From Actinomycetes bacterium (lineage in GTDB: Bacteria; Actinomycetota; UBA4738; HRBIN12): a DNA stretch of 33,196 nt. The stretch is from NCBI GenBank assembly GCA_021155985.1, contig JAJNBA010000016.1, forward strand, positions 1 to 33,196, given 5' to 3'. The notes below the pieces were generated by a model, which had not been told where the DNA came from, ran no database searches, and worked only from the letters and a program-made list of their open reading frames with translations. Shown here in pieces: positions 6,868-14,787 of this stretch. The translations under genes were made by a program, and so were the position numbers. The stretch's first letter is position 1; each line of letters opens with the position of its first letter.

Positions 6868-8250
6868 ATGGAGCCGCAGGGCATGATCGACGCCAAGCAA
6901 CTCGAGGAGCTGGCCGACGCCGGCGAGATCGACACCGTCCTGTGCATGTTCACGGACTTCCAGGGACGGTTCGTCGGGAAGCGCATCCTCCCGCACTTCT
7001 TCCTCGAAGACGTGATGGGAGAAGAGGGGCTCCACGCGTGCCTGTACCTGATCGCGATCGACATGGAGATGGAGCCACTGCCCGGATTCGAGTACGCGAG
7101 CTGGGAGACCGGCTACGGCGACTTCAAGATGATCCCGGACATGTCGACGATGCGGCTCGTGCCGTGGCTCGAGAAGACCGCGATGGTGATCTGCGACGTC
7201 GCGGACGAGCACACGAGCGAGCTGGTCGAGGTCGCGCCTCGTACGATCCTCCGCCGCCAGGTCGAGCGCGCGAAGGCGGCCGGCTACACGTTCAAGACCG
7301 GATCAGAGCTCGAGTTCTATCTCTTCAAGGACTCCTACGAGGAGGCCGCCGCCAAGCGCTATCAGGGCATCCAGCCGTCCTCTCCGTACATCATGGATTA
7401 CCACATGCTCGCGACCACCAAGGACGAGTGGCTGATCCGCCAGATCCGCAACGGGATGTTGGGCGCGGGGATCCCTATCGAATTCTCGAAGGGCGAGTTC
7501 GGTCGTGGCCAACACGAGATCAACATCACGTACGCGGACGCCCTGACGACCGCCGACTACCACGCGCTGTACAAGCACGGCACGAAGGAGATCGCCGCCA
7601 TGAACGGCACCGCGATCACGTTCATGGCGAAATGGACGATGGACGAAGCAGGCTCCTCCTGCCACATGCACTCGAGCGTGTGGAACGAGGACGGCTCCGA
7701 ATCACTGATGTGGGACGACGACGACGCGAACCACATGAGCCCGACGTTCAAGCACATGCTTGGCGGGCTGATGTCCACATCGCGTGAGATGGCGTGGATG
7801 TACGCGCCGTTCGTGAACTCCTATAAGCGCTACCAACTCGGGTCGTGGGCGCCGACCGCGATCCTGTGGAGTCACGACAACCGTACGTGCGGTTTCCGGG
7901 TGGTCGGCGAGCATCAGGGCAACCGGGTCGAGTCGCGGCTGCCGGGTGGAGACGTCAACCCGTACCTCGGGTACGCCGCAACGATCGCGGCGGGTCTCCA
8001 CGGGATCCAGAACCAGATCGAATGCCCTCCCCTGTTCGAAGGGAACGCGTACGAGTCGAAGGACGCCGAGCGGGTGCCGTCGTCGCTGCACGAGGCGATC
8101 GCGGAGATGGAGCGCTCGGAGGTGATGCGGGAAGCCTTCGGCGACTTCGCGTTCGGGCATCTGGTGAACATGGCCCGCCAGGAGCAGATCATCTTCGACA
8201 ACCAGACCGTCACCGACTGGGAGCTCATCAGGTACTTCGAACGCGGCTGA
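6868..8250 (+). CDS. glutamine synthetase-like gamma-glutamylamide ligase
   Basis: A 460-residue ATP-dependent ligase of the GS superfamily. Metal and glutamate-site elements visible are E147 and E149 (GSELEFY), E210 and E217 (EFSKGEFGRGQHEIN), the ATP/metal histidine region SCHMHSS (264-270), and the C-terminal NRVESRLPGGDVNPYLGYAA. The N-terminal beta-grasp DTVLCMFTDFQGRFVGKRI lacks features of housekeeping GlnA, and no adenylylation-site region typical of GlnA is seen. It is closer to PuuA/GlnA3/GlnA4-like enzymes that join glutamate to amines. The ATG has GAGGAGG 4-5 nt upstream. The ethanolamine-type permease next door suggests gamma-glutamylethanolamide as product (inference). Confidence 0.85.
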   Translation: MEPQGMIDAKQLEELADAGEIDTVLCMFTDFQGRFVGKRILPHFFLEDVMGEEGLHACLYLIAIDMEMEPLPGFEYASWETGYGDFKMIPDMSTMRLVPWLEKTAMVICDVADEHTSELVEVAPRTILRRQVERAKAAGYTFKTGSELEFYLFKDSYEEAAAKRYQGIQPSSPYIMDYHMLATTKDEWLIRQIRNGMLGAGIPIEFSKGEFGRGQHEINITYADALTTADYHALYKHGTKEIAAMNGTAITFMAKWTMDEAGSSCHMHSSVWNEDGSESLMWDDDDANHMSPTFKHMLGGLMSTSREMAWMYAPFVNSYKRYQLGSWAPTAILWSHDNRTCGFRVVGEHQGNRVESRLPGGDVNPYLGYAATIAAGLHGIQNQIECPPLFEGNAYESKDAERVPSSLHEAIAEMERSEVMREAFGDFAFGHLVNMARQEQIIFDNQTVTDWELIRYFERG

Positions 8251-8286
8251 TGCTTGCCGACGCCCGTCCGCGGGTACGGGTCGGGC

Positions 8287-8673
8287 ATGAAGAGAGCCAC
8301 CGTGATCGGGCTGTGCGTGCTGCTGTCCGCCTGCTTCTCCGAGAGCGGCCTCACGGACGAGTTCCGGGATGCCACGAACGCGATCGACGATCTCGTCGAA
8401 GCGATCGAGGACGAGGGGCCGGTCCGCGAGGCCGTCGCCCGCGTCCGTGACACCGTCGACGAGGCGGACGCCGCCTTGGAGGCGTACCGCGACAACCCCA
8501 ACGCCGAGACGCGTCAGGCGCTCGAGGATGCGGAGCGACGGATGAGCGATGCTCGGGAGGAGCTCGAGGGCCTCGTGGACAGCGCCCCCGAACCCGTCCG
8601 GGACGCGATCCGGACCGTCATCGACCGTCTGGCGAACCTCCGCGACGAGGTCGCGCGCGAGCTCGAGGACTGA
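8287..8673 (+). CDS. small helical lipoprotein, function unknown
   Basis: A 128-residue protein with a lipoprotein signal: basic MKR, a hydrophobic stretch and the lipobox LSAC with Cys16, followed by Ser. The mature part is almost entirely charged alpha-helix (many Glu, Asp, Arg, Ala in heptad-like spacing), probably a helical hairpin or coiled coil on the outer face of the membrane. The ATG at 8287 was chosen because it places the signal peptide at the N-terminus; a GTG at 8254 in frame would spoil it. It follows the GS-like gene by 36 nt, but no functional link is evident. I recognise no family. Confidence 0.75.
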   Translation: MKRATVIGLCVLLSACFSESGLTDEFRDATNAIDDLVEAIEDEGPVREAVARVRDTVDEADAALEAYRDNPNAETRQALEDAERRMSDAREELEGLVDSAPEPVRDAIRTVIDRLANLRDEVARELED

Positions 8674-8700
8674 TCGCCTCTCGATGACCGGGCCTGTGCC

Positions 8701-8706
8701 TAGACT
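8701..8706 (+). promoter_or_regulatory. -10 box of a likely leaderless promoter (DinB remnant)
   Basis: TAGACT with 6 nt to the GTG at 8713 and no Shine-Dalgarno between. Same box and spacing as greA. Confidence 0.5.
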
Positions 8707-8712
8707 CGCCGG

Positions 8713-9188
8713 GTGATCCGATCACATCTCGCAGACCTGATCCGTTACCACGGGCGTTCGAACATGCAGATCCTCGACACGATCGCGTTGCTCGCCGACG
8801 AGGACTTCGAGCGACGCGCTGTCTTGGAGCACGGGAGCCTCCGCGGAGACCCTTCGTCACCTCGTTGTCGTGGACAACAGTTGGCGAGAGTTCCTCCTCG
8901 GGAACGACGTTGACGATCCGTACGAGTGGGAGGTCCCCTCTCCCGGACCTCTCGAGCATCAGGTCGTTCTGGTTCGATGAGACCGAACGTCTCCAGGCCT
9001 ATGTGGAAGGGGTCGCCAACGACGACATCGACCGCATCTACTCGTGGAAGAGCGACGGTGCCACGACGGAGGCGACCCTCAGCATGATCGTCGCGCACAT
9101 CGTGAATCATGGGACGCAACATCGCAGCGAGCTCGCACGTCACCTGACGGAACGCGGGTCCTCACCGGGAGACATGAGTCTGCTCTAG
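8713..9188 (+). pseudogene. DinB-family metalloenzyme gene with two frameshifts
   Basis: A DinB four-helix-bundle protein can be rebuilt only by changing frame twice. Frame one (from 8713) gives [17 protein letters not shown] and continues to HGSLR near 8845. Frame two (from 8846) gives [16 protein letters not shown] up to the PSP near 8942. Frame three gives [12 protein letters not shown] through [15 protein letters not shown] to the stop at 9188. Each shift equals one extra base: a G in CGC-G-GAG at about 8845, and a C or G in CCCTCTCCCGG at about 8934-8947. The metal-ligand histidines (RYH, LRH, HGTQH) survive. It is either a recent pseudogene or an assembly with two base errors. Confidence 0.75.
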
Positions 9189-9200
9189 CCGCGTCGAGCC

Positions 9201-9212
9201 GACCTTAAGGTC
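9201..9212. other. 12-bp perfect palindrome at the FGGY kinase stop
   Basis: GACCTTAAGGTC is a perfect palindrome that contains the kinase stop (TAA on the minus strand at 9205-9207). It has no loop, so it is not a good terminator. It lies between the converging DinB remnant and the kinase. It may be chance or a protein site. Confidence 0.35.
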
Positions 9213-10725
9213 CGAACACTGGTTGGAGAGCGAAGTACACGTCCCGATAGCGCTGGTAGGCCTCGTCGTACGCGTCGCGGGCCGTCGGATCGGGCTCGTG
9301 CTCCTCTGGCCGGAACGACACGAACGAATCCACCGCGTCCGCCACGGTCGCGTGCACGCCGGAGCCGACGGCGGCGAGGATCGCGGCGCCGGTGGCGGTC
9401 GTCTCCACGCTCTCCGGGACCCGGACCGGCAGCCCCGTGACGTCCGCCTTGATCTGCCGCCAGAGCGGACCCTTGGCACCGCCCCCGACGATCGTGAGAC
9501 GCCGGACGCCGAGGCCGGCAGCTTTCATCGCCTCGAGGATGTCGCGGAGGCCGAACGCGCTCCCCTCGAGGATCGCTCGCGTCATGTGATCGCGCGTGTG
9601 GGCGAGGGTGAGCCCGTAGAACACACCCCGGGCGGCGCCGTTCCATTCGGGGGCCATCGCCCCCTGCATCGCCGGGAGGAAGACGACGCCGTGGCTCCCT
9701 GGCGCGATCCGCGACGCCTCCTCGCTCAGCTGGTCGTAGGCGTCCCCCAGCCCCTGTTCCTCGTTCCGGCGCTCGTCCGGGGCGAACTGATCACGCCACC
9801 AGCGGAGGTTGCCGCCGGAGACGAACCCCGGGTTCTCGAGGAGCCACGCGTCGGGGTCCGCGTGCGGATGACACTCCACCAACATCGTCGGATCCTCGCG
9901 CGGCTCGGCGCTCGCGGCGCACACCGGCTCGGCGGTACCGACGACGTCGCAGACCTCGCCGGGCTCGAACACGCCGGCGCCGAGCGTCGCAGCCATCTCG
10001 TCGCCGCACCCCATCGCGACGACCGTCTCGGGTGCGAGCCCGCTCGCCTCCGCGAACGCGGACGTCACGGTCCCGACGCCCTTCGTGGCGTCCCCGAGCT
10101 CGGGGAGCATGGCCTGGTCGATCTCGGTCGCCTCGAGCACCTCGGGCGACCAGGTCTTCGTGCGTGGATCGAGGAGGGCCATCGACGACGCGTTCGAGGG
10201 GTCGACCGCGGTCACGCCGGTCGCGTGTCGGAGTACGTACGTGCCCGGCGACATCAGGTGCGCGGCCTCGCGCCACAGATCGGGCTCCTCGTCGCGGACC
10301 CAGAGCGCCTTGAAGATGGCGTGGGATGAGTCGAGGTTCGCGCCGACGGCTCGGTAGAAGTCCTGACGCGAGATCCGCTCGGCGAGGGCCGCCGCCTGCG
10401 CCTCGGCCCGGCGGTCCATCCAGATCAGCGCGGAGCGCAGCGGGCGCCCCGACGCGTCACAGACCACCATGCCGTCCAGCTGGGACCCGAAGGAGAGACC
10501 GCTGATCGCGGCCGCTTCGCCTGGGCACTCGGAGATCAGACGCCGACAGGCGCGCTCGATCGCGGATGTCCACAGGTCCGGGTCCTGCTCGGCCCAGCCC
10601 GGGTGAGGGAACGAGAGGTCGTAGGCCTCGTACGCCGACGCCACCAGCTCGCCGTCATCGCTGTAGAGCGCGGCGTTCGTACCCTGGCTGCCGACGTCGC
10701 AGCCGATCACGAACGAGCCGCTCAC
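9205..10725 (-). CDS. FGGY-family carbohydrate kinase (xylulokinase-like)
   Basis: A 506-residue sugar kinase with the actin-like ATPase fold. The N-terminal phosphate loop is IGCDVGSQGTNAALY with D10, the catalytic-base region is GCGDEMAATLGAG with D242, and the C-terminal FGGY element is VGGGAKGPLWRQIKADVTGLPV (about 413-434). It phosphorylates a ketose or polyol; xylulokinase-like and LsrK-like members share this architecture, so the substrate is open. The GTG start is preceded by GGGATGAGG. It is the last gene of a minus-strand set, 24 nt after the zinc dehydrogenase, which together with the aldolase suggests an oxidise-phosphorylate-cleave pathway. Confidence 0.88.
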   Translation of the reverse strand: MSGSFVIGCDVGSQGTNAALYSDDGELVASAYEAYDLSFPHPGWAEQDPDLWTSAIERACRRLISECPGEAAAISGLSFGSQLDGMVVCDASGRPLRSALIWMDRRAEAQAAALAERISRQDFYRAVGANLDSSHAIFKALWVRDEEPDLWREAAHLMSPGTYVLRHATGVTAVDPSNASSMALLDPRTKTWSPEVLEATEIDQAMLPELGDATKGVGTVTSAFAEASGLAPETVVAMGCGDEMAATLGAGVFEPGEVCDVVGTAEPVCAASAEPREDPTMLVECHPHADPDAWLLENPGFVSGGNLRWWRDQFAPDERRNEEQGLGDAYDQLSEEASRIAPGSHGVVFLPAMQGAMAPEWNGAARGVFYGLTLAHTRDHMTRAILEGSAFGLRDILEAMKAAGLGVRRLTIVGGGAKGPLWRQIKADVTGLPVRVPESVETTATGAAILAAVGSGVHATVADAVDSFVSFRPEEHEPDPTARDAYDEAYQRYRDVYFALQPVFGP

Positions 10726-10749
10726 GGACGCCTCATCCCTCGGATGGCC

Positions 10750-11805
10750 TCATGGCATGACGACCATCTTCAGCCCCGTGCCCGCTCGGATCGTCTCGAA
10801 CGCCTCGGCGATCTTCTCGAGCGGCCACCGATGGGTGACCACCTTCGCGAGCTCATCTTGCTTCCGAGCCAAGTAATCCATCGTGATCCGATACTGCCGG
10901 TGCGTGGCCCCGTAGGCACCTCGAACGGACAGCTCCTTGTAGTGGAGCTCGTTCATGTCAAGGGGACTCACCGGATCGTGCTTGGGCAGGCCCGCGAAGT
11001 ACACGACGACAGCGCGCTTGGACGCCATCTCCAGGGCGGCTTGCTGCGCGGGCTTCGCCGGCGCCGCCACGCTGACGCGGTCCACGCCCACGCCGTCCGT
11101 GCGCGATAGCACGTCCTGCACACCGTTGTCATCGCCCGAGACCCAGGCGTCGTCCACCGCGTGCCCGATCGCGTCGAGCGCGATCTCGAGCCGCTCCGAG
11201 GAGACATCGGTCAGATAGACCTTCGACGCACCTCGGTCGCGGGCCATCACCGCCTGCCAGCAGCCGATCGGTCCGGTTCCTAGGATCACGACCGTGTCGC
11301 CGAGCCTGATGTCGAGCTGCTCGATGCCGTTCAACGCGCACGCGAAGGGATCCGCGACGGTCGCGAGATCGCTCGGCAGCTCGGGCGGCAGCGGGATCAT
11401 GTTCTTCGTCGCCACCGGCGGCACGCCGGCCCGCTCGGCGTACGCCCCGGGGAACGGATCGTAGCCGTAGAGGAGGTGATCCTCGCAGAGGTTCTGGAAC
11501 CCCTCGAGGCACCAGCGGCACTCGCCGCACGTGAGGATCGATCCGAGGAAGACGCGATCGCCGGCCGCGACACCGGGCGGAAGGTCCGCGTCGGTTCCGA
11601 CCTCCTCGAGCACGCCCACCGGCTCGTGCCCGAGCTGCCAGGGGACGGGCGCTTTGGGGTCGCCGTTGAAGAACGTGCGCGCGTCCGTGCCGCAGATGCC
11701 GCACGCCTCCACGCGGAGCACGGCGCCGCGGGGATCGAGGGACGGCTCTTCAGCGTCCTCGCGGACCTCGACCTCGTTGACCGCGGTCATGAACGCCGCG
11801 CGCAT
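10750..11805 (-). CDS. zinc-dependent medium-chain alcohol/polyol dehydrogenase
   Basis: A 351-residue MDR-family enzyme. Catalytic zinc ligands are C38 (GICGTD), H60 and E61 (GHE). The structural zinc site is complete with C93, C96, C99 and C107. The Rossmann loop is ILGTGPIG, and TDVS at the end of beta-2 has Asp, favouring NAD. It resembles sorbitol/threonine/galactitol-phosphate dehydrogenases. Its ATG overlaps the aldolase TGA by one base (TGATG), so translation is probably coupled. Its place between aldolase and kinase suggests it oxidises a polyol or sugar to a ketose that the kinase then phosphorylates. The true substrate is unknown. Confidence 0.9.
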   Translation of the reverse strand: MRAAFMTAVNEVEVREDAEEPSLDPRGAVLRVEACGICGTDARTFFNGDPKAPVPWQLGHEPVGVLEEVGTDADLPPGVAAGDRVFLGSILTCGECRWCLEGFQNLCEDHLLYGYDPFPGAYAERAGVPPVATKNMIPLPPELPSDLATVADPFACALNGIEQLDIRLGDTVVILGTGPIGCWQAVMARDRGASKVYLTDVSSERLEIALDAIGHAVDDAWVSGDDNGVQDVLSRTDGVGVDRVSVAAPAKPAQQAALEMASKRAVVVYFAGLPKHDPVSPLDMNELHYKELSVRGAYGATHRQYRITMDYLARKQDELAKVVTHRWPLEKIAEAFETIRAGTGLKMVVMP

Positions 11806-12626
11806 CAGGTGGTCAACTCCTCCTGCAGGGCGGCGACGGCTTTGTCCGCGCTCCAGCGCTCCCGGATCACGCGGGACAACGCCCGCGTGATCGCCTCGGG
11901 AGATCGATGCATGAAGATGTTCCGTCCGACCGAGCAGCCGATGGCGCCGGCGGTGACCGCGTGCTCCATCCGCGTCAGGAGCTCGGCGTCCTCGAGGCGG
12001 GAGCCGCCGGCGAGCACCACCGGGACCCCGTTCGTGGCCTCGACGAGCTTCCCGAAGCCCTCGGCGTCGCCCGGCCAGTTGGTCTTGACGATGTCGGCCC
12101 CGAGCTCGGCACACAAGCGCACGTTGCGCCGTAGATACTCGAAGCCGTAGAGGTCCTTCAGCTCCTCGACGCTCGCGTACGTCGTGGGGAACTCCGCCTC
12201 GGCGATGAACGGCATCCCCAGCGCCGCGCACTCGCGTCCCACGCTCGACAGGATCTCGATCATCGATGCTTCGGTGTCGCCGCCGAGCGCCGTGAACAGG
12301 ACCACTGCGTCGGCGCCGAGGATCAGCGCCTCCTCGACCTCGGCGATCTGCACGATCTCCGGCCGGTCCCCGCCCGGGCTCGCGGACGCCGACAGGAGCA
12401 GCGCCAAGGAGGTGGTGGGGGAGAACGCAGGTTCCGCGATCGTGATCATCCCCTTGCTCATCATGATGACGTTGGCGCCGCCGGCCACCGTCTCGGCCGC
12501 GCGGGCGGTGATGTCAGCGAGCGGCTCGAGGAACGTAGGGGATGTCATCCCGTGGTCGAGCGCGCAGATCACGGAGACCCCGGCCGGGTCGATCACGCGC
12601 TTGAGTCGCATCGCCTTCCCCGTCAT
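11805..12626 (-). CDS. class I aldolase, DhnA/LsrF-like
   Basis: A 273-residue TIM-barrel aldolase of the DeoC/FbaB/LsrF group (COG1830-like). The ALDHG motif (22-26) with D24 and the Schiff-base lysine K181 in ADIVKTNWPGD are visible; the phosphate-binding end is VVLAGGSR followed by GCSVGRNIF. Members include archaeal-type fructose-bisphosphate aldolase, LsrF and aminodeoxyheptulosonate synthase. Here the neighbouring dehydrogenase and FGGY kinase argue for cleavage (or thiolysis) of a phosphorylated keto compound. It is the first gene of the three-gene unit, with AAGGGGCAGGG before the ATG. It is divergent from the amidotransferase gene. Confidence 0.87.
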   Translation of the reverse strand: MTGKAMRLKRVIDPAGVSVICALDHGMTSPTFLEPLADITARAAETVAGGANVIMMSKGMITIAEPAFSPTTSLALLLSASASPGGDRPEIVQIAEVEEALILGADAVVLFTALGGDTEASMIEILSSVGRECAALGMPFIAEAEFPTTYASVEELKDLYGFEYLRRNVRLCAELGADIVKTNWPGDAEGFGKLVEATNGVPVVLAGGSRLEDAELLTRMEHAVTAGAIGCSVGRNIFMHRSPEAITRALSRVIRERWSADKAVAALQEELTT

Positions 12627-12714
12627 CCCTGCCCCTTTCGTCCGCTTCGTCGCGTTCGCGCCTGCGCAGTGTGCCAGAGGGCGCCCACCCGCGCGACCCG
12701 GGAAGAGGTCGGGC

Positions 12715-12720
12715 TAGACT
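12715..12720 (+). promoter_or_regulatory. -10 box of a likely leaderless promoter (amidotransferase)
   Basis: TAGACT with 8 nt to the ATG at 12729 and no Shine-Dalgarno. It lies in the divergent interval 12627-12728, where no other clear element was seen. Confidence 0.5.
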
Positions 12721-12728
12721 CGGCCCCG

Positions 12729-13445
12729 ATGACGGTCATCCTCTTCGTGCGATGCGATGCGTCGGAGACGTTCGGGGTCGCGCCCGCGGCCGTAAAGTCA
12801 GCCGGTGCCACGGTCCGCGTGTGGAACGCGCTCGACGGCGAGGACCCGAGGCCCTCGCTCGACGACATCGCCGGGGTCGTCGTGTTCGGCTCCACGTTCA
12901 ACGTCGAGCACGCCGACGAGCAGCCCTTCATCAAGGAGACCGCCGACCTGATCCGCGAGGCCGTCGAGCGTCGGATCCCCTTCCTCGGCGTCTGCTTCGG
13001 CGGCCAGCTCCTCGCCTGGGCACTTGACGCGAGGGTGGGCGAGGGGCCCGTCCGCGAGATCGGCTTCGAACCGATCCACCCTACCGACGACGCGGCCCAC
13101 GATCTCCTCTTCTCGCACCTGGCGGACAGCGACCTCGCGTTCCAATGGCACGGGGACGCCTTCGATCTCCCTGAAGGAGCCACGCTGCTCGCCACGGGCG
13201 ACCGGGTCCCCAATCAGGCCTTCCGTGTCGGCGATCTCGCGTGGGGCACGCAGTTCCATTGCGAGGTGAACGCATCCGAGCTCGACTTCTGGCTCCAGGA
13301 GTTCACCAAAGTCGGCGATCTCCGATCGGAGTGGGGCAAGAGCCCGGAGCAGGTGCGCGAGGAGGCGGATCGGTTCATGACCGCGCACGAGAGCCGAGGC
13401 CGTGAGGTGTTCGAGCGCTTCACGAACCTGGCCGCGGGAGCGTAG
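12729..13445 (+). CDS. class I glutamine amidotransferase-like protein
   Basis: A stand-alone GATase1 domain of 238 residues. The nucleophile elbow is LGVCFGGQ with C89 and the His-x-Glu pair is H177/E179 in QFHCEV, so the Cys-His-Glu triad is complete. Family members of this size hydrolyse glutamine or gamma-glutamyl amide bonds; GuaA-like amidotransferase domains are the closest in pattern. The ATG at 12729 is supported by the TAGACT box 8 nt upstream; the longer open frame is not conserved-looking. It precedes the PuuD-GrpB fusion by 31 nt. Two gamma-glutamyl-hydrolase-type enzymes side by side, near a GS-like ligase, hint at gamma-glutamyl compound turnover. Confidence 0.85.
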   Translation: MTVILFVRCDASETFGVAPAAVKSAGATVRVWNALDGEDPRPSLDDIAGVVVFGSTFNVEHADEQPFIKETADLIREAVERRIPFLGVCFGGQLLAWALDARVGEGPVREIGFEPIHPTDDAAHDLLFSHLADSDLAFQWHGDAFDLPEGATLLATGDRVPNQAFRVGDLAWGTQFHCEVNASELDFWLQEFTKVGDLRSEWGKSPEQVREEADRFMTAHESRGREVFERFTNLAAGA

Positions 13446-13463
13446 GTCGCGGAAGCCCGTCGC

Positions 13464-13469
13464 TACACT
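13464..13469 (+). promoter_or_regulatory. -10 box of a likely leaderless promoter (PuuD-GrpB fusion)
   Basis: TACACT with 7 nt to the GTG at 13477, no Shine-Dalgarno. It lies in the 31-nt gap after the amidotransferase stop, suggesting separate initiation. Confidence 0.45.
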
Positions 13470-13476
13470 CGACGTC

Positions 13477-14787
13477 GTGGCCGAAGATCGCTACCGACCG
13501 CTGATCGCCGTGGTGGCGTACCACCTGGGCGGCGATCGCGTCGCTCGATGGCCCGAGGGCGGGTACGGCGTCCCGGCCCTGTACCTGAACGCGCTCCGGC
13601 GCGCCGGCGCTCGGACGGTGATCCTCGCGCCGGGTGAGGAGGGGGATCCGGAGGAGCTCCTCGAGCCTTTCGACGGCCTCCTGCTCGTCGGCGGTGGCGA
13701 CATCGACCCGGCGCGATACGGGGGAACCGCGAACGAGCACGTCTACGGCGTCGAGGCGGACCGAGACGGATTCGAGATCGATCTCGTCCTGACCGCCGAT
13801 CGGACCGCGATTCCGACGCTCTGTATCTGCCGCGGCATCCAGATCATGAACGTCGCGTTCGGCGGCACCCTGCACGGACACCTCCCCGACGTCCCCGGCT
13901 TGCAGGTGCACGGTGTGCCGCTCGACGAGAGCCAGACGATCCACGAGGTCAGCCCCGAGCCGGGGAGTCGCCTCGCCGCCGTCACGAAGTCGGCGTCACT
14001 CGCCAGTCTCTCCCATCATCATCAGGGGATCGATCGCCTGGGGGCCGGCCTGGCCGTGACGGGCCGGACCGAGGACGGCCTGATCGAGGCGATCGAGCGG
14101 ATCGTTCCCGACCAGCAGGACGAGCGTGCGACCTGGATGCTCGGCGTGCAATGGCACCCGGAGGAGACCTCCGATCGCGATCCTGCTCAGCAGTCGCTCT
14201 TCGACGCACTCACCTTGCTCGGGCGCCTTCGTGGTGCGAGGGCGAAGCCAGGAGAGGCCCAAGGAAGGACCCGTTCGTACGCGATCAACGACTACGATCC
14301 GGCGTGGTTGTCGCGATTCGAATCCGAGGCGCGCAGGATCCGCGAGGCTCTCGGTGATCGAGCGGTTCGCGTGGAGCATGTGGGCTCGACATCGGTGCCG
14401 GGGCTGGCGGCAAAACCAACCGTCGATATCCAGGTATCAGTCCCATCGATGATTCCCAGGAGCGCCTACACGGATCCCCTCGTCGGTCTGGGCTATCGGT
14501 GGGCCCTCGACCCCTGGTCCGAGGAACACGAGTTCTTCAGCAGAGACGAGGACGGCGAGCGATCCTTCCACGTCCACGTTTGCAACACGGGGAGCGAGTG
14601 GGAACGACGACACATCGTGTTCCGTGACTGGCTCCGAGCGAACCCGGAGGACGCAGCAGCGTACGAACGACTGAAGCGAGAGCTCGCGAGCCGACACCCG
14701 CGTGACACCTACAGCTACGCGGCGGCCAAGACCGAGTTCATCCAAGTGATCCTGAGCCGGGAGACCCAGACCGCTCAGACCCGATGA
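13477..14787 (+). CDS. gamma-glutamyl-GABA hydrolase (peptidase C26, PuuD-like) fused to GrpB/UPF0157 domain
   Basis: A 436-residue two-domain protein. Residues about 8-250 form a PuuD-like peptidase C26: LLLVGGGDIDPARY (68-81), nucleophile C118 in CICRGIQ, SHHHQGIDRLG (179-189), and H227/E229 in GVQWHPEE. Such enzymes release glutamate from gamma-glutamyl amides. Residues about 268-436 form a GrpB (UPF0157) nucleotidyltransferase-like domain, with YDPAWLSRFESEA and HVGSTSVPGLAAKPTVDIQV. I followed the frame through the linker (about 251-267) and found no stop, shift or internal start. The GrpB part looks lower in GC than the C26 part. The last 50 nt overlap the converging DUF1015 gene. Confidence 0.85.
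   Translation: MAEDRYRPLIAVVAYHLGGDRVARWPEGGYGVPALYLNALRRAGARTVILAPGEEGDPEELLEPFDGLLLVGGGDIDPARYGGTANEHVYGVEADRDGFEIDLVLTADRTAIPTLCICRGIQIMNVAFGGTLHGHLPDVPGLQVHGVPLDESQTIHEVSPEPGSRLAAVTKSASLASLSHHHQGIDRLGAGLAVTGRTEDGLIEAIERIVPDQQDERATWMLGVQWHPEETSDRDPAQQSLFDALTLLGRLRGARAKPGEAQGRTRSYAINDYDPAWLSRFESEARRIREALGDRAVRVEHVGSTSVPGLAAKPTVDIQVSVPSMIPRSAYTDPLVGLGYRWALDPWSEEHEFFSRDEDGERSFHVHVCNTGSEWERRHIVFRDWLRANPEDAAAYERLKRELASRHPRDTYSYAAAKTEFIQVILSRETQTAQTR

Noticed and set aside
8251-8286. Small imperfect stem after the GS-like gene
   Set aside because: Only about five pairs (CCCGT with ACGGG) and no T-tract; not supported as terminator.
12661-12690. TGGCAC-like sequence before the aldolase resembling a sigma-54 site
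   Set aside because: The GG to GC spacing is wrong, and actinobacteria generally lack sigma-54.
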